A stretch of 47,458 nucleotides of DNA from Candidatus Saganbacteria bacterium (GCA_009772965.1 WPAF01000009.1:1-47458), one strand, 5' to 3'. Counted from the stretch's first letter, positions 32,502 through 44,615 are shown. Made by a program: numbers and translations. Notes: generated by a model from the letters alone, not told the origin.

Positions 32502-32535
32502 AAAGGGTTGGATGAAAATTCAACCCTTTCTTTTT
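32502..32535 (+). terminator. intrinsic terminator after groESL
   Basis: AAAGGGTTG (32502-32510) pairs with CAACCCTTT (32521-32529), followed by CTTTTT. It ends 4 bases before the end of the convergent oxidase gene. On the other strand the AAAGA run makes it less suited to that gene. Confidence 0.85.
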
Positions 32536-32538
32536 GCT

Positions 32539-33939
32539 TTATTTCAACAGTTCTCTTGGAAAAATATTCCCTTGGTTGAGAATGCGGGAGGGGTCAAAAT
32601 GTTTTTTGATTTTAACCATTTCAGAAATTCCCTTTAACCCAAACATCTCTTGAAGATATTCGTGTTTGATTTTTCCAATTCCATGCTCGGCTGAACAAGT
32701 GCCGCCAAGTGAAACGGCTTTTTTAACAAACTTCAAAATTGTTTCTTTTGCAATTGGAATATCATTTTGGGTTTTTGGCACCAGGTTAACATGCAAATGG
32801 TTTTGCCCGATGTGACCGAATTTGACCCAAAATAGTTGTGAGTTGTGACTTGTTAGTTGTGAGTTATAATAATTAAGCATTTCCCTGAATTTATCATCAG
32901 GCACAGCGATATCTGAAGCATATTTGATAGTATTGTGCTTTTTAAACTCTTCGTTTATATGCTCGGGCATGGCATGGCGGAATTTTCTTAACTCCTCTTT
33001 TTGCTTATCGTTTGTTCCCAGCCAAGATTCTTCAAGCTTTACATTGTGTTTTTCAAGCATTTGTGCCAACTGGTCAAGCTCGAGAGCTTCGGCTTCAAAA
33101 TAAACTGCCGCGCCGGAATTTTCTGGTATTTGTGGATATGCGGGGCGTAAAAGCCCCAATGAGTTATGGTCAAAAAACTCAAGCGTCAGGATATCGCTTG
33201 TTTTTATTTGCTCCGCAAAATCAACCGCGTCTTTTTCTGTCTTAAAGAAAGCGATAATATCAAAAGTATCATGGAAGCGATTAATTAAGTTGACTTCAAT
33301 TTCTGTAATTATTCCAAGCGTCCCTTCAGACCCGATAAAGAGGTCAATCAAATCCGAATTATCATTATAGTAATATCCGGCGGAAGTTTTGATGTTTGGA
33401 GTTTTATAGCTTAAGTTATTGTGTATTTGTTTGCTGGCTAACAATTTACCTCTTTCAATATTTTGTGTTTCTCCGGTTGAAAAGATTACTTTAATTCGTT
33501 TTATCCAATTTCTGGTGGCGCCAAATTTAAAGCTTCTTGAGCCCGATGCGTTGGTAGCGGCTGTTCCTCCGATAAATGCGGTTGCTTCAGTGGGGTCAGG
33601 AGGATAGAGCAGGTTTAATTTTTTTAATTCAATATCCAGGGCATCCAAAGTGACCGCGGGCTGAACAATGGCTGTTTTACTTTTTTGGTTTATATCAATT
33701 ATCTTATTTAGTTTTTCAGTCCCTAATATCCATCCCCCAAAAGGGATGCATCCTCCGGTTGTTCCTGTTGTTCCACCTGAAGTTGTGAGGGGAATAGCTT
33801 TGCTTGAACATTCTTTAGTTATCTCAATTATTTCTTTTTCATTTTCAGGCAAAAATAACCCATCAGCAAACCCGCCCGAAAGATTTGAAGAATCTTCAAG
33901 GTATGATTGGATTACCGCAGGATCCGTCTTTTTCAGCAT
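32539..33939 (-). CDS. FAD-linked oxidase / 2-hydroxyacid dehydrogenase (GlcD/D-LDH family)
   Basis: 466 residues. FAD_binding_4 half: ITTSGGTTGTTGGCIPFGGW-like PP loop near residues 52-70, then FIGGTAATNASGSRSFKFGA and GSEGTLGIITEIEV. FAD-oxidase_C half: GHIGQNHLHVNLVP near 375-388 and CSAEHGIGKIKHEYL near 425. Such enzymes oxidise D-lactate, glycolate or related 2-hydroxyacids with FAD. The second subunits of glycolate oxidase (GlcE/GlcF) are not adjacent. Exact substrate unknown. Transcribed away from the nusA operon. Confidence 0.88.
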   Translation of the reverse strand: MLKKTDPAVIQSYLEDSSNLSGGFADGLFLPENEKEIIEITKECSSKAIPLTTSGGTTGTTGGCIPFGGWILGTEKLNKIIDINQKSKTAIVQPAVTLDALDIELKKLNLLYPPDPTEATAFIGGTAATNASGSRSFKFGATRNWIKRIKVIFSTGETQNIERGKLLASKQIHNNLSYKTPNIKTSAGYYYNDNSDLIDLFIGSEGTLGIITEIEVNLINRFHDTFDIIAFFKTEKDAVDFAEQIKTSDILTLEFFDHNSLGLLRPAYPQIPENSGAAVYFEAEALELDQLAQMLEKHNVKLEESWLGTNDKQKEELRKFRHAMPEHINEEFKKHNTIKYASDIAVPDDKFREMLNYYNSQLTSHNSQLFWVKFGHIGQNHLHVNLVPKTQNDIPIAKETILKFVKKAVSLGGTCSAEHGIGKIKHEYLQEMFGLKGISEMVKIKKHFDPSRILNQGNIFPRELLK

Positions 33940-33986
33940 AATTGATTTTACAATTAAATCATCTTATTCGCGAGTGATATTTATCA

Positions 33987-34015
33987 TTGCATATTATTTT
34001 GTGCAGTGGTATAAT
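33987..34015 (+). promoter_or_regulatory. nusA-infB operon promoter
   Basis: TTGCAT (33987-33992), 17-bp spacer, TATAAT (34010-34015). Start near 34022 gives a ~65-base leader containing a hairpin. Confidence 0.7.
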
Positions 34016-34047
34016 TTAATCAAATAAATACCCTTAAATATAGCAGG

Positions 34048-34076
34048 GGCGCATTCTGGTGCGCCTTAAGTTTTTT
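34048..34076 (+). promoter_or_regulatory. hairpin plus T-run in the nusA leader (candidate attenuator)
   Basis: GGCGCA (34048-34053) pairs with TGCGCC (34060-34065), extended by two G-T wobbles, followed by TTAAG and six T (34071-34076). It lies between the promoter and the AGGAGG of nusA, where it would end transcription or pause polymerase. In E. coli NusA controls its own operon in the leader; a similar loop here is inference. Confidence 0.55.
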
Positions 34077-34087
34077 AGGAGGAATCA

Positions 34088-35062
34088 ATGAAAAAAGCTC
34101 CTAATTATAAAGCAATGTTTGCTGAAATAGAGAGAGAGCGGGGCATTAAAGAAGCCGACCTTGTTAGTGCCTTAAAAGATGCTTTAATGTCTGCCGCCAA
34201 AAAGCGTTTCCCGAATCCAGATGACCTTGAGGTTATCATTGAAAATGACGGGTCAGCTAAAATATTTGACAAAATAAAAGGCATAGAAGTTACCCCCTCC
34301 GATTTTGGAAGATTGGCCGCGCAAACCGCGAAGCAAGTTATTCTCCAGAGGATCCGAGAGGCGGAAAAGCAGGGCACTTTTGATGAATTTACCGGAAAAA
34401 TTGGGGAAATCGCTAATATTGTTGTCCAATGCCCCGAGTATTCGGGTTATTTAGTTAATATCGGCCGGATTGAAACATTTCTGGCCAATTCTGAGGTTAT
34501 TCCCGGCGAAACCTTAATGCCCCAAGAAAGGGTGAAAGTCATTATTAAAGAAGTTAAAAAAACTTCCAAAGGCCCGCTTATTGTTATTTCAAGAACTGAT
34601 CCAAATTTTATTAAAAAATTATTTGAAATGGAAATTCCCGAAATAAAGCAGGGAATATTGGAAATAAAAGCGATTTCCAGAGAGCCCGGCAAAAGAACCA
34701 AAATTGCGGTATTTTCAAATGACTCTAACATTGGCGCGGTTGGAACCTGCATTGGCCCAATGGGAAACAGAATCCAAAACATCACAAAAGAGATTAAAAA
34801 TGAAAGAATTGATGTTATTGAGTGGACTGATAAAGCTAAGACCTATATCGCAAATGCGTTATCGCCGGCAAAACATCTTAATGTTAAAGTAAATGAAGAA
34901 CAAAAATCCGCCCAAGTAATTGTTCCTGAAAAAGAATTATCCTTGGCGATAGGCAGAGATGGGCAAAACGTCAGGCTTGCGGTTAGGTTAACCGGATATA
35001 GAATTGATATTATTTCTGAAGAAAAATTAGAAGAATTTAAAAAGTCAAAAGAGGGGAAATAA
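34088..35062 (+). CDS. nusA: transcription termination/antitermination protein NusA
   Basis: 324 residues: N-terminal polymerase-binding domain (~1-120), S1 domain (~125-190, includes GETLMPQERVKVIIKEVKK), KH1 (~200-270, GAVGTCIGPMGNRIQNI) and KH2 (~270-320, LSLAIGRDGQNVRLA). No C-terminal acidic repeats, as in many non-proteobacterial NusA. Binds RNA polymerase and RNA to control pausing and termination. First gene of the operon; rimP, the usual upstream partner, is missing. AGGAGG ribosome site. Confidence 0.95.
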   Translation: MKKAPNYKAMFAEIERERGIKEADLVSALKDALMSAAKKRFPNPDDLEVIIENDGSAKIFDKIKGIEVTPSDFGRLAAQTAKQVILQRIREAEKQGTFDEFTGKIGEIANIVVQCPEYSGYLVNIGRIETFLANSEVIPGETLMPQERVKVIIKEVKKTSKGPLIVISRTDPNFIKKLFEMEIPEIKQGILEIKAISREPGKRTKIAVFSNDSNIGAVGTCIGPMGNRIQNITKEIKNERIDVIEWTDKAKTYIANALSPAKHLNVKVNEEQKSAQVIVPEKELSLAIGRDGQNVRLAVRLTGYRIDIISEEKLEEFKKSKEGK

Positions 35063-35063
35063 A

Positions 35064-37049
35064 TTGGCGGCTAAAAAAATCAAAGTCAGCGAATTATCGC
35101 TGGAATTAGGAAAAACTCCCAAGGAATTAATAAAAATACTAAATGATCTTGGCGTGCCGGTTAAAACCGCGGCGTCATCTGTGGATGCCGAGTCGGCAAA
35201 AGTAGTAAGAGAATTAGTCCAGCCCAAAAAAGAAGTTATTATAGAAATCGCGAAAGAACAGCCTCCTGAAAAAGCCGAAGAAGCGCCGCCAATAAAAGAA
35301 GTAAAAAAATTAATTATTTCCCAGGATGGGATTGTTGTCAAAGACCTTGCGGAAAAAATCCAGGTAAAAGTTTCAGATGTTATTAAAGAATTAATGAAAA
35401 AAAAGATGCTGATAACCCTAAACCAGAAGATATCTTTTGATTTGGCAAAAGATATCGCCTCTATATTTGAGTATCAAATTGAGGCAAAAGAAGTTGAAGC
35501 CGCGGCAAAAAAGCATGACATGTCAAAAATGCCATCAGATACGGCAAATTTAAAAACAAGGCCTCCGGTTGTTACAATTATGGGGCATGTTGACCACGGA
35601 AAGACAAAACTGCTGGATGCCATAAGGGCTACAAAGGTTGCCGAGTCGGAAGCAGGCGGAATAACCCAGCATATTGGAGCATATCAGGTTAAAGTAAAAG
35701 GTAAAAAAATCACATTTTTGGATACTCCCGGGCACGAGGCCTTTACTGCATTAAGGGCGAGAGGGGCAAAAGTGACTGATATTGCTATTTTAGTCGTTGC
35801 GGCGGATGATGGCGTAATGCCCCAAACAATTGAAGCCATTGACCACGCAAAAGCGGCTGGCGTTCCCATTATTGTTGCGATAAACAAAATGGATAAGCCG
35901 GAAGCCAATCCTGACAGGATTAAACAGCAGCTTTCTGAAATGGGGTTGCAGGCAGAGGATTGGGGCGGGCAAACGGTGACAGTGCCCATTTCAGCCAAGC
36001 AAAAAACCGGTATTGATGAGCTTTTAGATATGATCCTTTTAGTTGCGGAAATGCTGGAGCTTAAGGCGGATAAAGACGCGCAGGCGATTGGGGTTATTGT
36101 TGAATCAAGATTGGATAAAGGAATGGGTCCGGTTGCTTCAATATTGATAAAAACAGGGACATTAAGGATTGGTGATAATTTTGTTGTCGGCGGGACATAC
36201 GGAAAAGTTAGGGCTTTGGTTTCCGACACTGGAGAAAGGATCAAAGAAGCTCCTCCCTCATCGCCGGTAATGGTTTTGGGGGCAAATGATGTTCCTCCTC
36301 CCGGGGAGCTTTTGCATGTTGTAAGCACGGATCAGCTGGCTAGAGCCAAAGCTGAAGAAAATAAGCTATTCCATAAAAAAGTAAGCCTGCATCCAACGCT
36401 TTCCCTTGAAGATTTTGCCAAGGAAGTAAAAAAAGGCGAAAAGCAGAATTTAAATTTAATTCTTAAGACAGATGTCCAGGGCTCACTTGAAGCGCTATTG
36501 AAATCATTGTCTGAAATTGAAGTTTCCGGATTAAAAGTTAATATCCTCCACCGGGGAGTCGGCAATATTTCCGAGTCAGATATTTTGCTTGCCGAGGCCT
36601 CATCTGCCATCACGGCTGGTTTTAATGTTGACATTGAACCAAGGGCAAAAGAAAGAGCGGAAACTGAAGGGGTCGAGGTTAGGATTTACAGCATTATTTA
36701 TAAGATGATCGATGATATAAAACAGGCGCTAGCCGGCTCGTTAAAAATTGAATATGAAGAATATGTTTCAGGCAAAGCTGAGGTTAGGCAGACATTTAAG
36801 TTTTCAAAAGTTGGGGTTATCGCGGGATGCTTTGTTTTGTCGGGAAAATTTGTCCGGGGCGCGGTGCTGAGGGTATTTCGCGGCGATATAAAAATATTCG
36901 ACGGCAAACTGGAATCGCTTAAAAGGATAAAAGAAGATGTCAAAGAAGTTGTAGAAGGATACGAGTGCGGGATAGCGATACAGGGCTATTCTGATTTTAA
37001 GGCCGGCGATATTTTGGAATGCATTGAAAAAAGAGAAAAGAAAAAATGA
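35064..37049 (+). CDS. infB: translation initiation factor IF-2
   Basis: 661 residues. It starts with TTG at 35064 (GAGGGG upstream; the nusA stop is immediately before). N-terminal IF2_N domains (IKVSELSLELGKTPKELIKI, then a second near 85-140) precede the GTPase domain. GTPase motifs: GHVDHGKT (G1), DTPGHEAF (G3), NKMDKPEANP (G4), SAKQKTG (G5). Domains II, III and IV follow (KADKDAQAIGVIVESRLD onward). Shorter than the E. coli form because of the short N-terminus, which is common. It brings fMet-tRNA to the ribosome. Confidence 0.96.
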   Translation: MAAKKIKVSELSLELGKTPKELIKILNDLGVPVKTAASSVDAESAKVVRELVQPKKEVIIEIAKEQPPEKAEEAPPIKEVKKLIISQDGIVVKDLAEKIQVKVSDVIKELMKKKMLITLNQKISFDLAKDIASIFEYQIEAKEVEAAAKKHDMSKMPSDTANLKTRPPVVTIMGHVDHGKTKLLDAIRATKVAESEAGGITQHIGAYQVKVKGKKITFLDTPGHEAFTALRARGAKVTDIAILVVAADDGVMPQTIEAIDHAKAAGVPIIVAINKMDKPEANPDRIKQQLSEMGLQAEDWGGQTVTVPISAKQKTGIDELLDMILLVAEMLELKADKDAQAIGVIVESRLDKGMGPVASILIKTGTLRIGDNFVVGGTYGKVRALVSDTGERIKEAPPSSPVMVLGANDVPPPGELLHVVSTDQLARAKAEENKLFHKKVSLHPTLSLEDFAKEVKKGEKQNLNLILKTDVQGSLEALLKSLSEIEVSGLKVNILHRGVGNISESDILLAEASSAITAGFNVDIEPRAKERAETEGVEVRIYSIIYKMIDDIKQALAGSLKIEYEEYVSGKAEVRQTFKFSKVGVIAGCFVLSGKFVRGAVLRVFRGDIKIFDGKLESLKRIKEDVKEVVEGYECGIAIQGYSDFKAGDILECIEKREKKK

Positions 37050-37426
37050 CAAGGCCGGAAAGAGTTGCTGAGCTGATAAAAAAAGAAATCAGCAGAATTC
37101 TACATGAAAGGGTTTCTGACCCCCGCATAGGATTTGCTTCCGTTACCCAGGTTAAAATGTCCCCTGATTTGCAAAACGCGAATATTTTTATCAGCGTTTT
37201 GGGGACAAAAGAAGAAAGGGAAAAAACCTTTGAGGGCTTAAAAAGCGCTGCTTCATTTATAAGGGGACAGCTTGGCAATGCAATTGAATTCAGGAGCGTC
37301 CCTAGAATAAGTTTTGTGTATGACAAATCAATTGAAAAAGCAAGCAAGGTCTTTGCCATTATGAACAAGCTTGAAAGGGAAGCGGCAGAGGGCAATAAGT
37401 TATCCAATCAAAAGAAGAAAAAGTGA
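37046..37426 (+). CDS. rbfA: 30S ribosome-binding factor RbfA
   Basis: 126 residues. RPERVAELIKKEISRILHER at the N-terminus, then VSDPRIGFASVTQVKMSPDLQNANIFISVLG, and the KH-like fold of RbfA ending with LRSVPRISFVYDKSIEKA-like region (EFRSVPRISFVYDKSIEKA). It helps maturation of the 16S rRNA 5' end in cold or late assembly. Overlaps the infB stop (ATGA) and the nrnA start. Confidence 0.94.
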   Translation: MTRPERVAELIKKEISRILHERVSDPRIGFASVTQVKMSPDLQNANIFISVLGTKEEREKTFEGLKSAASFIRGQLGNAIEFRSVPRISFVYDKSIEKASKVFAIMNKLEREAAEGNKLSNQKKKK

Positions 37427-38373
37427 AAAATATAATTGGAGAAATCAAAAAGTTAGTTTTATCTTCAAAAACCGCAATCATTGCCTCGCACATTGACCCC
37501 GACGGAGATACCCTGGGAAGCATGATTGGCTTGGCAATTATTTTAAAAAGGGTTGGACTTGACTGCGTCATGTATTCTCAGGATGGCGTGCCAAATACCT
37601 ATAAATTCCTGTCTCATTCGGATGAAGTGGTAAATAAAGCGCCAAAAACCGAGTTTGATCTTTTGATCGCGGTTGACTCATCCGATATTTCAAGGATTGG
37701 GGAACATAAAATCAATGCAAAAAAAATCATAAATATTGACCATCACCCCGATAATACCAATTTTGGAGATATTAATTTTGTTGAATTGCTGTCCGCGGTG
37801 GCCGAGCAAATATACCACATTGCAATCGAGTTTGGCGTCAAAATAGACGAAGAAATTGCGGAAGCGCTTTATGTTTCAATAATTACCGATACCGGTAATT
37901 TTAAATATTCAAATACGCTGCCTTCAACATTTTATGTGGCGGGAGAGCTTGTTAATGCCGGCGCGAATCCCTTTAAACTAGCTAACCAGGTTTATGAAAA
38001 TCAAAGCGTTTCCAGCTTTAAATTGCTGGCAAAAGCCCTTGAAAGCATGGAGGTTGTTAAAAACAGCAAAGTAGCATATTCTGTAATTACCCATCAAATG
38101 ATAGTTGATGTCCAAGCGCGGGGAGATGATTTTGTCGGGATAATTGACCATTTAAGAAGCCTGAAAAATGTTGAGGTGGCGGTGCTTTTTCGCGAAGAAG
38201 AAAGAGAAAAATATAAAATCAACTTCAGGAGCAAAGGCAGTGTTAATGTTTCAAAAATTGCAAAAGAATTGGGCGGCGGCGGCCATGTAAAAGCGTCAGG
38301 ATGCATCGTTTCCGGCCGGCTTGAAGAAGTTAAAAATAAAGTGTTAAACCTGCTATTGCCTGAAATTAAATGA
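37423..38373 (+). CDS. nrnA: bifunctional oligoribonuclease/PAP phosphatase NrnA (DHH family)
   Basis: 316 residues, start GTG at 37423 overlapping the rbfA stop. DHH metal motifs: HIDPDGDTLGS near 22-32, AVDSSD near 84-89, NIDHHPDN near 105-112, and the DHHA1 domain with GGGGHVKASGC near 285-296. NrnA-type enzymes degrade nano-RNAs and hydrolyse pAp. Common in the nusA-rbfA-truB operons of many bacteria, which supports the assignment. Confidence 0.9.
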   Translation: MKNIIGEIKKLVLSSKTAIIASHIDPDGDTLGSMIGLAIILKRVGLDCVMYSQDGVPNTYKFLSHSDEVVNKAPKTEFDLLIAVDSSDISRIGEHKINAKKIINIDHHPDNTNFGDINFVELLSAVAEQIYHIAIEFGVKIDEEIAEALYVSIITDTGNFKYSNTLPSTFYVAGELVNAGANPFKLANQVYENQSVSSFKLLAKALESMEVVKNSKVAYSVITHQMIVDVQARGDDFVGIIDHLRSLKNVEVAVLFREEEREKYKINFRSKGSVNVSKIAKELGGGGHVKASGCIVSGRLEEVKNKVLNLLLPEIK

Positions 38374-39068
38374 ATGGAATAATTCTTGTAGACAAACCTT
38401 CTGGATGGACATCTTTTGATATTTGCAAAAAAATCAGAAACCTAACAAGAGAAAAAAAGGTTGGGCATGGAGGCACATTGGATCCATTTGCGACCGGACT
38501 GCTTCTGGTATTTGTAGGCAAAGCGGTAAAATTCTCGTCAAACTTTTCATCAGGCGATAAAGGATATATCGGTGAGATGGCTCTTGGCGTTAAAACCGAC
38601 ACATTGGATTCTACCGGAGTTATAACCGAAACAAAAAATGATTTTAAGCCGTTTGACGAAGGCCAGCTTAAAAACGCTTTTAATAAATATCTTGGGGCTA
38701 TCAAACAAAAGCCGCCAATGTATTCCGCGATAAAAATTAACGGAAAACCGCTTTATAAGCTGGCTAGAAAGGGTCAAGAAGTAGAAAGGGAATTAAGAGA
38801 TATCACGATCCACCAATTGGAAATATTGGGGATTGACGGCAACAATATTAAATTTAAAGTTGTTTGTTCAAAGGGGACTTATATCAGGTCCTTGGCGGAC
38901 GACATAGGGAATGATTTGGGCTGTGGAGCGCATTTGTCGTCGCTTCAAAGGTTTTACAGCCATCCGTTTCTTCTCTCACAAGCGTTAACCATCCAAACTA
39001 TTGAGAATTTTTCTAAAATCGGCGAGCTTGAAAAAATCATTTTACCTGTGGAACAATTTATATTTTAA
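38370..39068 (+). CDS. truB: tRNA pseudouridine(55) synthase TruB
   Basis: 232 residues. GIILVDKPSGWTSFD at the N-terminus and KKVGHGGTLDPFATGLLLV with the catalytic Asp in GGTLDP. Also QKPPMYSAIKINGKPLYKLAR and VVCSKGTYIRSLADDIG, typical of TruB. A short C-terminal region (no full PUA). Makes pseudouridine 55 in tRNA. ATGA overlap with nrnA; TAATG overlap with nnrE. Confidence 0.95.
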   Translation: MNGIILVDKPSGWTSFDICKKIRNLTREKKVGHGGTLDPFATGLLLVFVGKAVKFSSNFSSGDKGYIGEMALGVKTDTLDSTGVITETKNDFKPFDEGQLKNAFNKYLGAIKQKPPMYSAIKINGKPLYKLARKGQEVERELRDITIHQLEILGIDGNNIKFKVVCSKGTYIRSLADDIGNDLGCGAHLSSLQRFYSHPFLLSQALTIQTIENFSKIGELEKIILPVEQFIF

Positions 39069-39703
39069 TGAAAATTGTCACCGCTGAAGAAATGGCAGAA
39101 CTAGACCGCCATGCAATTTATGACTTAAAAATTCCTTCTATTAATCTTATGGAAAATGCCGGCAGAGCTGCAGCGGATGAAGCGGTTAAAATAACAAAAG
39201 GTAAAAATATTGCTGTCATTTGCGGCAGGGGCAATAATGGCGGGGATGGGTTTGTCGCCGCAAGATATCTTGCTGAAAAAGGATTTAATGTTTTAGTAAT
39301 TCTTATTGGCAACAGGAAGGATGTAAAAAAAGACCCCAAAACAAATATTGAAAAACTTAAGGTGCCGATTTATGAAGCTCCAGATTTGGATTCATTTAAT
39401 AAGCTTAAAAATGATATAGAAAACTGTAATTTAATAATTGACGCTATATTTGGGATAGGGTTGAATTCTAAAATAAAATCCCCTTATTTTGAAATCATAA
39501 CCTATTTAAACTCATTGAATATTCCTATTCTTTCAATTGATGTGCCTTCGGGATTAAATGCTACTGACGGATTAGTTATGGGCGCGGCAATTAGTGCGGA
39601 TACTACAATAACTTTCCAATTTGCAAAAACGGGATTTTATAAAGGTGAAGGGCAAACTCACGCCGGTAAGATTGTAATTGCGGATATTGGGATACCGGTT
39701 TGA
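39068..39703 (+). CDS. nnrE: NAD(P)H-hydrate epimerase (YjeF N-terminal domain)
   Basis: 211 residues with the epimerase domain only: KIVTAEEMAELDRHAI at the N-terminus, IAVICGRGNNGGDGFVAARYL near 49-69, a catalytic Asp in IIDAIFGIG, then VPSGLNATDG. It repairs hydrated NAD(P)H by epimerisation. The ADP-dependent dehydratase (NnrD half) is missing from the window; it is often fused. Start inside the truB stop codon (TAATG). Last gene of the nusA operon. Confidence 0.93.
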   Translation: MKIVTAEEMAELDRHAIYDLKIPSINLMENAGRAAADEAVKITKGKNIAVICGRGNNGGDGFVAARYLAEKGFNVLVILIGNRKDVKKDPKTNIEKLKVPIYEAPDLDSFNKLKNDIENCNLIIDAIFGIGLNSKIKSPYFEIITYLNSLNIPILSIDVPSGLNATDGLVMGAAISADTTITFQFAKTGFYKGEGQTHAGKIVIADIGIPV

Positions 39704-39749
39704 AAACAACCTCAAAATAGATTTTATATTTCATTGTTTTAATAAAAAA

Positions 39750-39758
39750 TGGTAGAAT
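39750..39758 (+). promoter_or_regulatory. extended -10 promoter of MNT/HEPN pair 2
   Basis: TGGTAGAAT with no convincing -35 box. The start near 39765 is only a few bases before the ATG at 39769, as in MNT/HEPN pair 1. Confidence 0.4.
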
Positions 39759-39768
39759 CATAAATGCT

Positions 39769-40173
39769 ATGAAGAACAAATTTAACCAGGAAATGATCGA
39801 TGAACTTTGCGGGAAGCATAAGGTTAATCTTTTAGTTTTGCATGGTTCGTTTGTTACTGGCAAAACTACACCAGAAAGTGATATTGATGTTGGGATTTTA
39901 GGTGATGCAAAATATATTTCTAAACACCATTTGGATATTATTTCTGATTTTTCCCGGATATTTGGGGATAGTTTTGATCCTGTGTTTTTAAATGGTGCAG
40001 AGTCAATGATTACTTATCAAGTTGGTATGAGAGGTGTTCCTTTATATGAAGGGAAAAAAGGGGACTTTACTTCTTTTAAGACTACTGCTATTTCCCGCTA
40101 TATGGATGCAAAAAAATTTAGGGATTTAGAAAAAAAATATATTCAAAATGCTATTAGGGAGGAAGCAGAATGA
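39769..40173 (+). CDS. MNT-type nucleotidyltransferase (antitoxin-like)
   Basis: 134 residues with the minimal nucleotidyltransferase motif LLVLHGSFVTGKTTPESDIDVGIL (GSxxxG and DxD) near 24-47; the third Asp is in SFDPVFLNGA. It belongs to the MntA-like group but is not closely similar to the copy at 25433. The ATGA overlap with the HEPN gene gives the antitoxin-toxin order. Confidence 0.88.
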   Translation: MKNKFNQEMIDELCGKHKVNLLVLHGSFVTGKTTPESDIDVGILGDAKYISKHHLDIISDFSRIFGDSFDPVFLNGAESMITYQVGMRGVPLYEGKKGDFTSFKTTAISRYMDAKKFRDLEKKYIQNAIREEAE

Positions 40174-40607
40174 TAGACATAGAATTAATACGCAGGAAAC
40201 TAGCTCGCTTGAATATGTATCTTGACAAATTAGGGCCGATGACAAAATATACTTTTAATGAATATTTATCAGATACGTTTTTAAAATATTCAACAGAAAG
40301 ATTAGTCCAATTAATCGTTGAATGTGCAACCGATATTAACGGGCATGTGGTAGTTGAACTTAAAGGCCGCCCGCCAGAAGATTATACTTCTTCTTTTATC
40401 AGAGCCTCAGATGTAGGACTCATTAATTTTGAACTGGCTAACCGATTAAAAGCCTCCGGGGGCATGAGAAACTTGCTGGTTCATGAATATATGGAAATAG
40501 ATGATAAAAAAGTTTACGAAACTATCCCTGTTTGTATAAATGATTATAAGGAATATATTAAACAGGTTGAAAAATTTATTAAAAACAATGAAATAATAAA
40601 TTTTTAA
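40170..40607 (+). CDS. HEPN-domain RNase (DUF86/HepT-like)
   Basis: 145 residues; helical with MRNLLVHEYMEID near 107-119 carrying the RxxxxH HEPN site. The N-terminal helix IDIELIRRKLARLNMYLDKL is typical of DUF86. Toxin of pair 2 by family knowledge. ligA starts only 3 bases after its stop, so ligA may be transcribed from the toxin-antitoxin promoter, which is unusual for an essential gene. Confidence 0.88.
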   Translation: MIDIELIRRKLARLNMYLDKLGPMTKYTFNEYLSDTFLKYSTERLVQLIVECATDINGHVVVELKGRPPEDYTSSFIRASDVGLINFELANRLKASGGMRNLLVHEYMEIDDKKVYETIPVCINDYKEYIKQVEKFIKNNEIINF

Positions 40608-43011
<2,404 letters not shown>

Positions 43012-43015
<4 letters not shown>

Positions 43016-44580
43016 GAAGGCAGTTTCTTTTCAAAAAAAGAATTAAGGGCGACGTGGCTTGCAGGATATGATTCTTTAGAGACCTTATAATCTTTGTTTT
43101 TATGATTTTTGATGATTTCTTCTCTTATTTTTAGGCCAAGGACTTTACCAAGCTCCACGCCAAACTGGTCAAAGCTATTTATCCCCCAGATAAAGCCTTT
43201 CACGGCCGCGCGATGCTCTGTCCAAGAAAGAAGCAAGCCGGCGGTAAATGGGTTTAATTCTTCAAGCAAAAGCGAGCTTGAGGGACGGTTCCCGGGGAAA
43301 TTTTTATGGCCAAATGCTAGCGCGTCTGGCTGAGCGAAAAAATTTGCCATAAGTTCTTCATGATGGGTAATACCATCCTCGTTTAAATTATACTGAGACT
43401 TAATAAACCCGATAAAATCGCATGGGATAGTTTGCGTGCCTTGGTGGATTAGCTGGTAAAAAGAATGTTGTCCATTGGTTCCCGGCTCGCCAAAAACTAC
43501 CTCGCCGGTATCAAAGCCAACAGGTCTTCCTTCGATATCAACCATTTTCCCGTTGCTTTCCATTTCTACCTGTTGGGTATGGGCAGGAAGCTTTGAGAGC
43601 CCTTGGAAATAGGGGAGAAGCGCGCGGGTTTTAAAGCCCAAAAAATTAATATTCCAAATGTCAATCAGGCCGCAAATTACGGGGATATTTTTCTCAAAAG
43701 AAGTATTTTTAAAATGCTCATCCATAAAGGATGCGCCGTGTAAAATGATTTTAAAACATTCAAATCCCAAATATAAAGAAAGCGGCACGGCTCCAACTGC
43801 AGAGGTTGCGCTAAACCTGCCGCCGACCCAATCCCAAAATCCGAAAATATTTTCAGGGGCAATGCCAAAAGCGGTTGCTTTTTCTTTTGCGGTTGATACA
43901 GCAGCAAAATGCTTTAGGATTGATTCAGGATGATTATTTAATGCTTTAAGTATCCACTTTTTTGCGGTTTCGGCATTTTTCATGGTTTCAGCTGTGGTAA
44001 ATGTTTTTGAAACAACTATAAATAATGTTTCTTCAGGATTTAAGTCAATTGTTTTTTCGGCAAAGTCGCTGCCGTCAACATTGGCGATAAACCGTAGATT
44101 CATTCCTTTTATCGCGTAGGGCCGCAAAGCTTGCGCTAAATATTCAGGACCCAGGTATGACCCCCCAATGCCGATTGAAATAATATTTTTCAGTTTTTTG
44201 CCGGTTGCGCCCAAATGCCCGCCGCTGATAACTTTGCAGGAAAATTGTTCTATTTTAGACAAAACCTCATTTACTTCGGTGCTAGAAAAGCTCCGCAATG
44301 CAGTATGCAAAACTGCCCGATTTTCTGTTTTATTTATTTTTTCACCGGCAAACATGGAACTGATTTTCTCTTTGAGTTTTGCTTTATCTGCAAGCTTTAA
44401 TAATAATTCAAATACTTTCCTGTCAATTAATTGGCGGGAAAAGTCGTAGTATAAATGTTGTGTCCGGATTGCAAAATCTTTTGCCCTGTTTGGGTCAGAG
44501 TTAAATAATTCTTTTAAATTAATTTTATTTCTGTAGTTATTAAGCTCCTGCCATTCTTTTGTGCTGTTTATTTGTTCCAT
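43012..44580 (-). CDS. pgi: glucose-6-phosphate isomerase
   Basis: 522 residues; interconverts glucose 6-phosphate and fructose 6-phosphate. Motifs: SIGIGGSYLGPEYL near 137-150, VVSKTFTTAETMKNAETAK near 190-208, GGRFSATSAVGAVPLSLYLGF near 247-267, and QHSFYQLIHQGTQTIPCDFI near 360-380. AAAGGAG ribosome site before the ATG at 44580. Divergent from pfkA across a 90-base gap. On the minus strand TTGCTT-N18-TAAAAT is a possible promoter. Confidence 0.96.
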
Positions 44581-44615
44581 GATTTAGCTCCTTTACTGTT
44601 CTTATTTTATCAGTA

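Noticed and set aside
34041-34070. tRNA-like or small RNA in the nusA leader
   Set aside because: Just one short hairpin followed by T-run; no cloverleaf can be folded.
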